Source: Nomia melanderi
Lineage: Eukaryota > Arthropoda > Insecta > Hymenoptera > Halictidae
Assembly (NCBI RefSeq): GCF_051020985.1
Contig: NC_134999.1
Location: 29,855,160 to 29,919,159, forward strand
DNA length: 64,000 bases
Direction: 5' to 3'
In this document: one piece after another, positions 54,788 through 64,000 of the stretch
How positions within the stretch are numbered: the stretch's first letter is position 1
How the letters are laid out: every line of letters starts with the position of its first letter
Notes under the pieces: generated by a model
What the model was told of the DNA's origin: nothing
Database searches by the model: none
Seen by the model: the letters and a program-made list of their open reading frames with translations, nothing else
Position numbers and translations under genes: made by a program

Positions 54788-56573
54788 TATGGACCTTTTC
54801 TGGTCTGGCTCGATTTTTCATCGTTGTAAGTTTTGTAAATACCTGAAAAAATATTGCGATACTTATTATATCCTTAATTATCCTTAATTCAATTTAAAAG
54901 TGACACTTTAAACGAATCTTCATATGAATTTCTAATAAAAATTATAAGTCGTGTTGAAGTCGTGAAGAAATGACATTTCGACGAGCCTTTAACAATCCAT
55001 ATTATTATCCGAGGATTAAGTTGTAAAAATAGCAACCAAAATGTTAAATTAACTTCTAAATCTTCATAAATATTGCATTGATGTCTAATAGTATTTAACT
55101 CATGACATTTTAATATGTTCCACAGTCACCGATACATGCACCACAGAAGAACAAAATTGTTGACAGTGATAAATAAGAAATTTTTTGTTTCAACCCGAAT
55201 CGACGCAACAAAAAGGGCCCAATAATAGGGTCGCATTTATCAGGGAATTGTACAAATTAGCCGAAAGGCTCGATTTTCTCGGTACGCTGTGCCGTTCCGG
55301 TTTCCTTCATCCTTATCTGCCTAAAGACACACGTAGAATCGACGCTGAAAGTAAAAGTCGGTGTTTCACGTCACGTTACCTAGTCAAGCATGCAGCCGAA
55401 GTCGAGCAACCTTAAGCATGCCTCGCCGAACTGAGCTAACTACGGCAAATAGGACTGCAAAATAACGTCTCCGCGGCGTTTCCCAAGAACGGTCAGCGAA
55501 TTTTTTGCGAAACTTTTGTCCACCGGCTTCACATCGAGTGGAACGATTCGAAAGCACTCTATCGGATAGCCGAGAGATGACTTTTTCATCCCTGGAGAGC
55601 GCTAACAAGGAAGAACCGTGGGAATACCGGTGACGGCGCTTCCGTTGCGACTGCGTTCGACCATAGAAACAGTTTTCTCGTTGGAAACATACCTATCCAC
55701 CGATTTACACGGTACTTTATTTACACGGTGCTTCATTTACACGATTTCGCTTTTACACGGTTTACGAAGTAACAGATTTAAAAAAGGGAAATGTCGAGAA
55801 AACACATTCCTGCTGCGCACAGATTTCTATATTATATTTTGAATTCCATTCGATTGGCAACATTGACATTAACTTTATTATAAAAGAGAGAATTCCCCTT
55901 TTTGTATGTACACAAGAATCATTCATGTGAATTAGCGCAGTAAAGCTCAGTGGCATTTTTAGTATTTACAAAATTGTACAGGTTAATCGTGCGTTGTATA
56001 ACATTTATAAAATTGTACAGGTTTCTTGGTTCAACTTTTGATTTCACTTTTTATGGATTTTATATTTCTCGTTTCTATAAAGTGAATTATGTGCTTATTA
56101 TTTTATATATTTGTCATTTCACGAATGAATTGGTATTTTTATGTTTTTCATGGTATTTCACTTTTATTTTACGTTGAAATCAATAAATTTCATTAAATAT
56201 GTGACTGACTAAGCTATGCGTATTTTAATTTAGTTTCGATTTACGCGATTTTGCATGAAAATAACCACGATTTCGATTTACTGTGGGTTTCTATGCATTT
56301 ATGTTTCATATTATCTACTAAAATGATGAATCTTTGTATTGCAAAATAACTGAACAATTTACACCAACATTCTTCTTGAATGTGAACTTCAAGCCTCTTT
56401 TACTCCGTCGGCTCTACTGACTTATTGTCACATTATAATTTAAATTCATAGTACTTGCAAAACAAAAATTCTCCAGTGTGTCAATTTCATTCGTCCGATA
56501 GTTTTAGTGTTAACTGGTACACACGTATCACAATAGTTTTGATAAGGTTAAATTAAAAGAAGTCTACAGAACG

Positions 56574-56994
56574 TTAACCCCCTGCCTTATGATTTATTTC
56601 TTAACTATGATCGATACGACTACTTTATCATTAATGATCTATTAGGAAAAGAAACAGATTTTGGTGATTAATCTATGTCTATATTTACTTCTAGCTTAAC
56701 AATTGACAATAGAAAAGTAGAAAAGAAACAAATTTTCTTGCTTACTCTATGTCTATATTTACTCCAAAGCTTAACGATCGATAAGAGAAAAGCAACAAAG
56801 AAACAAAGGTAGAAAACAAATCAATTTTGATACTTATTCTATGTACATGTTTACTTCAAAGCTTAACAACCGTTGACAGAAATATAATATTTAACTTGTA
56901 TTTTAAAAAACGAATAAACCACTCTTAGTTTTGTCAAATTCGATTTGAAATCTTTATCGCGAGTCCGCCACGATATTGCAGGTCAAAGGGTTAA
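56574..56994. mobile_element. TTAA MITE, family B, copy 5
   Basis: The ends are TTAACCCCCTGCCTTATG and GCAGGTCAAAGGGTTAA. It is 421 bp long and contains an internal imperfect tandem repeat (TACTCTATGTCTATATTTACT units), which explains its extra length relative to copies 3 and 4. Confidence 0.65.
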
Positions 56995-58395
56995 CGTTCA
57001 ATAAAATAACAAGCGATCTCTAAAACCTTCGCGAACGTTGTAGGCGGGTTGCACAATTCCGACGAACGGGCGGTTGCCGTTGAAAAATCACGAAGCGCGT
57101 AAAACAATTATCGTTTTGAATAATACCGAGACATTAGCGTCCGCTTCCTACGTTGCAATTACGTTTCACCTCGAGTTTCGAAACGTTGCATCGGAAAATA
57201 CTTTTCTTTATTCGGCTCGACTTGGTCAGTGCAGCTCGGATCTGCATACTCTGACCGCATATGCATACTTACGTATGTATACACGTTCGAAAAAGTGCAT
57301 CTGGCTGGCAACGGCGAAAGGTTAACCCAATCCGGGATTGTTATCAGAGCCATCAGTTCGTTGGGAAGTTATCAAGTCCCTGCGTCAAGGTGCACAGTCG
57401 CGTTACGTTCACCTCGATTCCGAATCGGGGAACTTTATTCGATCACCAAGGTCGAAACACGAAAATTATACAAATCGTTACGCAATCCTTTAACACTGCC
57501 CTTGTGACTAATTAAAAAATATCCCGACCTTCTTGGGCATTTGAACGACACCCTCTTTTTTATGAATAAAAGGTGAAGGCAGGAATGAAGACAATGCAAT
57601 GGTTTGTCTAATTATTTCGATATTGTGAAACCTGTACGTTGGAATGGGAACAACATTGTGCTCCAGTGACTTCGAATGAAACGTTTAATATTCGATGATT
57701 ATTGGTTATATTAAGGATTTAGAGATGATTTTTTCTTGGTATTTAGTTGGTTTCGATATTTCGAGGAATTTTTAAGGAATTGTAATGTTATTTTCATGTG
57801 TCAATCGAATATCAGGAGATATTTGGTTTTTGGCTCAAATTTTGGTTCATTTTGTAGTATAATATTTTATTTCGGAATTTATTGTACGTTCGAAAGTGTC
57901 AGGTTGTACTTTCCCTCTGCAAAGTTCCTATAGTTATAAGTAAGATTTTTTATAGCATTTACAAGTACGTGCTACTGAACGTTAAACTCTAATTAGGAGA
58001 AATTGCAGATACCTATCATAACATTAGGAATTTTCTATCATTATTTATGTATAATGTATCATTACATTGGACAAAAATGAGTAATACACAGTAAATCTAC
58101 TCATTCGGAATACCTCGAATAAATTACCCATACCATGTATTTTATTTCTAATATTAGTTACCTATTTCGATTGTTATTTAATATATTCCCTATTGACATT
58201 ATTTTGACGTTTCTCTTAACATATTTCCCGTTAAATATTGTAATTTAACGACAACGAAAAAAATTATTTCATCTTATGTCATCGATAACCAAATACAGAA
58301 TTGGAATGTACAGTTGCGTCAGCAATGGTCAGGAACAGAATTTGAAATGACGTATAATTACAACAGTCGTAAAAAATGTGTTGGCGTTAATTTAT

Positions 58396-58694
58396 AAATA
58401 AAATGAAGTAAAGTAAAATAAAATAAGATAACATAACATTAAATAAAATATGGTGGAATAAAATAAAATTAAGATAAACTAAATGAAAGTAAATAAAGTT
58501 AAATAAAATCAAATAAAATCAAATAAAATCAATTGAAATCAAATAAAATCAAATAAAATTAAATAAAATTAAATAAAATCAAATAAAATCAAATAAAATC
58601 AAATAAAATCAAATAAAATCAAATAAAATCAAATAAAATCAAATAAAATCAAATGAAATCAAACAAAATCAAGTTAAATCAAATTAAATAAACC
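58396..58694. repeat. AT-rich decamer minisatellite
   Basis: The core at 58499-58660 is AAATAAAATC repeated about 15 times with few changes. The flanks are degenerate AAATAAAAT units. Confidence 0.9.
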
Positions 58695-61393
58695 CAAACG
58701 TTTAATAAAAATTCAATTTCCAACAGAGTGAGTGTAAAAAGAAACAAGATTCTCGACATATCGCTGGCTTTCCAATGTAACTATTAATTAGCTGTTTATT
58801 TGCGTAATTCGAAGACACGAAACGAAATCGTTGCTAGCTGAAGGAATCATCGATCGGACTCCTATCATTATCAATTTCGAATACATCTCCTATGATTACG
58901 AGCATGCAAACCAATGTGTAACAGCTGAGAAACACGAAATGGCAATTGTAATTGGTCCGACACGGTGTTTAGACATACAACGAAAACAAGAGATTCCAAT
59001 TTTAATGTGCAAGATAAAATTGCACAGCTCGTTTGCGTCACCATCCGAGCATACGAAGAGTTACATAGTTTCGTGGAATAGCTTGTTCCGTAATCCGACA
59101 TGGTAGGATCCATAATTTATCACCGAACCCGCAATGAAAACACTTCTTCGTGGAAGAGCAATTAAAAAAATGGAATACAGGTTTCTCGCACACTAGGTAT
59201 ATTCTTCGGAACACAAGAGTATAATTTGAGTGTTGCCAAGAGGAAGGGCAAGAGAAATTTGTTTCGTAGAAAGGTTGAACTCGTGTCGAAAAGTTCATGG
59301 AAAAATCATATGATAAAATGAATGAATTAATGATACAACGAATAATGTGTAAATCATGTGTACCATTATTCATCTGTTTGATAGAGAAATTAGAGGATTC
59401 TAATGTTTTGTCATTTAATTGGTCAAATTTTTCATTTCTTTTCAATGTCTTGCCTGCATTTTTTTATGAACAAGATCATCAAAAATATTCTACCTTTTAT
59501 TTGTGAAGATATGCTTTGAAGATTGCACACAACTCAAACGAAAATTGTGCAAGAATTTGAAAAATTAAAAAGCGGAAACACTTTAGAGCCTGTTGATTTC
59601 TCTTTACTTTGTAATGTACACAAACAATAGGATTAGTAACGGAATATTAGCATACTCTGATTGTAATCAGTAGTATCCGTGTCTGGAGAATTTGCAAAAT
59701 CGATTGTCTTGAAGCACCACTTCAGACACCAGATTTTCATACCAAACTTATTCACCATCAACGATCGATTTTAATGTATATCATGCAAGTAAGTTTAAAA
59801 GTAAGAAATGAACATAAGGAATTATTTCATTAAAATATCTGTGAAATGAAACAATAATTGTAAAATTTACTTGGGTACTTAAAATTAAAAATGAAAATGG
59901 AGGATTATGTACACGTTGAACAAGAAAAAATCTTACTTTTCATTGAAAACTAATGTTTAAAGAAAGTTTTTAACGGTTCTACTACCGAGCACCAAGAGAG
60001 ATTACTGTTGCATCAATGTGAAAAATCATTGCTAGCGTCACATGTGTTGATGAGTTGTTTCCTTTTCCGTACTGAAAAGAAAAGATGATTTATAACCTCT
60101 CTTAATGAGTCCTACAGGAAAACGGTTTGATCTATGATCGTGTGGTGCAACAAGATTTTCTCTTACCATTTTTAACCCTCAAAATCACTTGTAAAATATG
60201 TGTAGAAATTATCTTATTTTAATTCCCTTTTACATGTTTCACTTTGAAATAATAATTTAAACATATTTATTTATAATGTAACAGCAATTCAAATTATTCA
60301 GGATAATTTATAAAATAGTTTCATGCAAAAATCAACTGAATAATTACTACTAAAATACAAAACATCTTTCTAGATAAAAATGTACATTTTTTCATATTAC
60401 TGAAAAAGGATTTACAGATTCATATACATTACATAAGATCCTTAAATGGCGATTTAAATTCAAAGCTAGAACACGTATGAAACAGAGTAATTGATCAAAA
60501 AATCATTACAATGTAAATAAAACCCTACGCAATAACAAAATCCGAAAGATCAACCATATTATTGGAAAGTACCATTTTCATAATTCAGTACTCAGTATCA
60601 CCAACAGAAACATAAAATTCAATTATCCCATGAGATGTTAATAATCCTATTGAATGTTACTACAATCTTCAAACCAATACTGTATCAAAAAAGATACTTA
60701 TTTATAAACTGGACACTTCCAATAAATATATTACAGATTTATTATCCCAATATACATAAGAAAGTATTTTCGATGAAAGGAATCTCATTTGAAATTCGAA
60801 AGGTTCACTAAAAAAAAAACAAGAATAATAATGTCGCAATCGATGTAAAATGATGTAAAAGCTGAATGTCGCCGGGGATTCAAAATGTTGAATAAAAGGA
60901 AACGAATAGTGTCGCAATCGCGCGTAACAACGGTCGCTGCAAAATATCGAAGAAGCTTGTCCTACGCTTGCAGCGCGCGGTGAGAGGTAGTTTTCGATTC
61001 GCTGAAGGTAGACCGCTTCGTTGACGGCTAACGTGATTGGTGGTCAGCTACCATTGTCCTTGGATTTCGACAGGGTTCCTATTTCTATTTGCATCTGAAT
61101 TTTGATCCTACATTTACCGCTCGACTTCCGACATGGGTAACGGTTCAAGAGGATCCGCGTGGCCAAGCCTCTTTTCCCATTATCCACCCCGTTAACACGT
61201 TGACCGCTGCGAGAATGTAGAGCGTTTCATATAGCATTATTTATCTTATTATAACAGAGGCAAATGGTATTAGAATTATTTATTAATGGTTTTGTATCAT
61301 ATTTCTTGAGTCATATTATTATTTAATTATTTATATTACTAAAAATTTTAATTCGTCATCAATTTTCATCTTGTACTAACGTGTAAACAGATC

Positions 61394-61529
61394 GCACAGT
61401 GGCCGTTTTGGCCATTTTAGGTGGTGAAAATTAAAAACACCTGTACATCGAATATTTTCGACAAAATGTGATTATATATGTATAGCTGTTTTTAATTTTT
61501 ACTTAAAACCGCCAAATCGGCCACAGTGT
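61394..61529. repeat. long inverted repeat (hairpin), arms about 60 bp
   Basis: The left arm starts CACAGTGGCCGTTTTGGC and the right arm ends GCCAAATCGGCCACAGTG. The similarity continues inward through AAAATTAAAAACACCTGTAC and its counterpart, leaving a very short loop. It is not flanked by TTAA, and nothing coding is inside. Confidence 0.65.
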
Positions 61530-63499
61530 ATAATATATATTAAAAATAGAATTGGCAATGACAGCCATCTATGGATTCAGCTAGACAAAATTATAATCAG
61601 TTGAAAAGAAAAACGGATCTCAATCTGCATGACAATATTTGTGAAAAAGTTAATGTAGTTTTTCATTACGCGCCGATCAAGTGTACCAGAGGTGTTAGTT
61701 AAATAAAAATTGATAATAGTTGAATATAATTGACTATAACCAACAATAAAATATAATAATAAACAGTTATAAATGAATGAATATTAAATATTGTTAATTA
61801 TATATACTTATATAAATAACTGTATATTTATATAGAACGAGTTACGGCGAAGTTCTTAAAATATTTGAATTTATTAAAGTTAAGTCAATAATTCTTATAT
61901 GCTTCATATATTATATACCTATTATTGATACATGAATCTATTACAAGTCAAACATTCAACTATTGTAATTTCTTCCAATTGCCAAGCCAATTTAATGTGA
62001 CATCAAACTATTAATCCCTAATGCTGATAATCTGTTCAGTGGCTCGACAGAGTCTCAGACAAAAGAGTTTGTGTTTACTTATTTTACAAAGAAATGTATA
62101 GTTATTTTGCTTAATAATACTAAGTTTACAAACATTTATTCTATAGTTTATTTTATTAGTCCCAGAAAAATTGACGTTCGTTCCTTTAGATTTTAGATAT
62201 TAGAGGTTCAAAGATAGACAATTGAAATACACATTTGTGTTATTGCATCAATAAAAATCGACGGAAACATTTACTAAATGTTTTAAAAATGTTACGAAAT
62301 TTTACTAGTGTTAATAATTTTATAGAGCGATACATTTGGAAACAATCTAGATGTGCAATGCAACAAGACTATCGACGCGCATTATACATCATTGACAATT
62401 TTAGAACAAAAGCACCTCAATGTGCGTGACACGTCTGCTCAGCGCAAGAGGTTAACCGTGACTGCGAAACTACCGACTCGAGAAACGATTATCACCGATC
62501 TCGGTGATCGCGATTTTGTCGGCAACAGCCGACTGATTAAGGGCTGTGAATAATTCATGCGATTATTAACGATTTTCCGCGTTGTTTGACTCCGTGATCC
62601 GTGGCATCGTGGTTTCACTTAACCAGCTCTTCGAGACGCAACTCTGGAGATGATGGCGGGAGAAATTGCGAATCCTTGGTCGTAATGATTACTTGAATCG
62701 ACGAAAAGTTCTGTGGACCACGATGACCCGATTCGCTATCCGATGCAATCTGCATTCATTTAACCCTTTGCGACACGTAACTGCGAAATCATGAAAATCT
62801 CTTCGAAAATCTTTGAAGATGCTGCGAAATATTCTAATAAGACGCGATGAATATGTATTTTTACAGTTTCAATCCATTTTTTGCATCGAGATAATAATGA
62901 GAACTTCCTCGAGTAACCGAAGCTTGTTTGCAACCCCTTCTTCTAGGATTTCTTTCGTAACTAAGTACTTTATCGTTAACCTTTGGGTATGAACGTGAAT
63001 TTAACCTTTAATCCTTTAAAGATGAATGTCACATCAAGTTTCCGTATTTAGAATACAAAGTTGCAAAGAAATAATTGAATTGTTCAAATAATAAGAGATC
63101 AGTGGATAGTTCTTTTTTTCCGCTGGAATTTTAGAGTTTTATTTACAAGTTAACTTTCTCTATGAAAGATTTGGAATAGTATAAGAAATCTTCGTCCACA
63201 AAGGGTTCTCCCAATAATTGTATTTGATAAGCGTGTATTTAAATTTTGACCAATTTCTTATTGCCCAAACATTGGACACACAACTGTGGATTGACGAAGA
63301 AGTCGTTGTAACGTCCATAATAGTTTCCTGATGAAGATTTCCGAGAAGCAACGGTTACACACGGATGTTAGCAAGGATCGTTCACCTGTTAGTCATCGAT
63401 AGGTTTTAAGAATATAGGGAGAATGCCCGAATGTGAAAGTTATAAATGACACACACGTGAATGAACTGATCACCCACAACAGATACAGTTCACAAATAA

Positions 63500-63600
63500 A
63501 CGGTTATAATGAGTAATAGGTATAAATAGTATTGATTATCTGTGATAGTGTATATAACATTGATTATTTGTAATAGTGTAAATAATATCGATTACTCGAA
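63500..63600. repeat. about 30-bp imperfect tandem repeat
   Basis: Three units of GATTAT(C/T)TGT(G/A)ATAGTGTA(T/A)ATAA at the right edge. Non-coding. Confidence 0.5.
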
Positions 63601-63771
63601 TTAATCGTTACACATATTATTCATAAATCGATACCATTAGGACATAATATTAGGATAATAGTCGTATAGGCAGGATAATTAGCAGAATAAATTTATTTAT
63701 CTATTAATTATATTTATCGTTCATTTTCCATGAGAAATTTTCTCAGAACTCAAACAGATTACAAAACAATC

Positions 63772-64000
63772 TTAACCCTTTGCACTTCGAATTCCTTTTG
63801 TAGTTTTATCTCGATAACTCTGTATTAATAGCAATGTTTTATTTAATATGCACTTTGGAAAATAGTTAGTTTGTAGAAAGCAGTGTAAACAATTCTTTCT
63901 GTTAATAATATTGGAAATAGCGTAATGATATATTGTATTTTAAAAATATCCTGACCAAGAAGCACACCTGTGAATAAAACTGATGTCGGGTCACACTCGA
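63772..64000. mobile_element. family C element, cut by the window end
   Basis: The left end is TTAACCCTTTGCACTTCG. The window stops at ...CACACTCGA, which is what would precede the expected right end (GTGCAAAGGGTTAA). Confidence 0.5.

Larger units (their letters stand above)
49091..63771. other. right flank or first intron; no exon identified
   Basis: Mostly AT-rich, with MITEs and repeats listed separately. GC-richer patches at 50850-51070, 51540-52310, 55200-55700, 57000-57450, 58830-59110, 60900-61200 and 62430-62760 were read on the minus strand for a signal-peptide exon ending in a phase 0 donor. None was convincing. Confidence 0.4.

Noticed and set aside
55185..55608. Overlapping 70-80 codon frames on both strands
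   Set aside because: A GC-richer patch with frames on both strands and no splice context or recognisable protein.
59038..59445. 135-codon minus-strand frame with several Cys
   Set aside because: No recognisable family, AT-rich codons, and frames of similar length occur on the opposite strand.
62760..63010. Possible further family C element starting TTAACCCTTTGCGACACG
   Set aside because: No matching right inverted repeat was found downstream, so only the left end resembles the family.

Overview
The window looks like insect nuclear DNA, most likely from a bee or another hymenopteran. The support is AT-rich background with locally CpG-rich patches, GT-AG introns, many short inverted-repeat elements flanked by TTAA, and no bacterial-type operons. 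The species assignment is inference, not something the sequence proves.

One protein-coding locus can be supported. It lies on the minus strand, spans 49090 down to 17624, and covers about half the window. I resolved 15 exons from splice signals, frame continuity and composition. All junction phases agree, and the exons sum to 10,215 nt (3,404 codons plus stop). The product is a very large, low-complexity, nearly cysteine-free protein. Its N-terminal third is Arg/Ser/Lys-rich (exons 1-4). Its centre is a huge Thr/Ser mucin-like domain, mostly in one 4.19 kb exon with a 13-residue tandem repeat. After that comes a short non-repetitive island with a duplicated G-(I/F)-(Y/F)-P-x-(G/K) motif, then a poly-Thr exon, and finally short Leu/Ala-rich helical modules ending at a TGA at 17624-17626. 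I do not recognise the family. An extracellular, heavily O-glycosylated matrix, cuticle or lumen-lining protein is the most natural reading.

The 5' end is unresolved. Exon 1 (49090) begins at a splice acceptor, so its upstream exon is missing or outside the window. There is also a convincing alternative start at 38814: a signal-peptide-like exon separated by a 75-nt intron from an extended exon 4. The locus may have two promoters, or exons 1-3 may belong to a separate gene.

Flanks and introns: positions 1 to about 17,600 and about 49,100 to 64,000 hold no gene I can support. They contain at least three families of TTAA-flanked inverted-repeat elements (piggyBac-type MITEs by structure), including one nested pair and one abutting pair. 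They also hold simple-sequence tracts (GAA, CTT, TA and an AT-rich decamer), a 51-bp tandem array, a 150-bp duplication, a long hairpin at 61394-61529, and two perfect palindromes. No tRNA, rRNA or CRISPR was seen.
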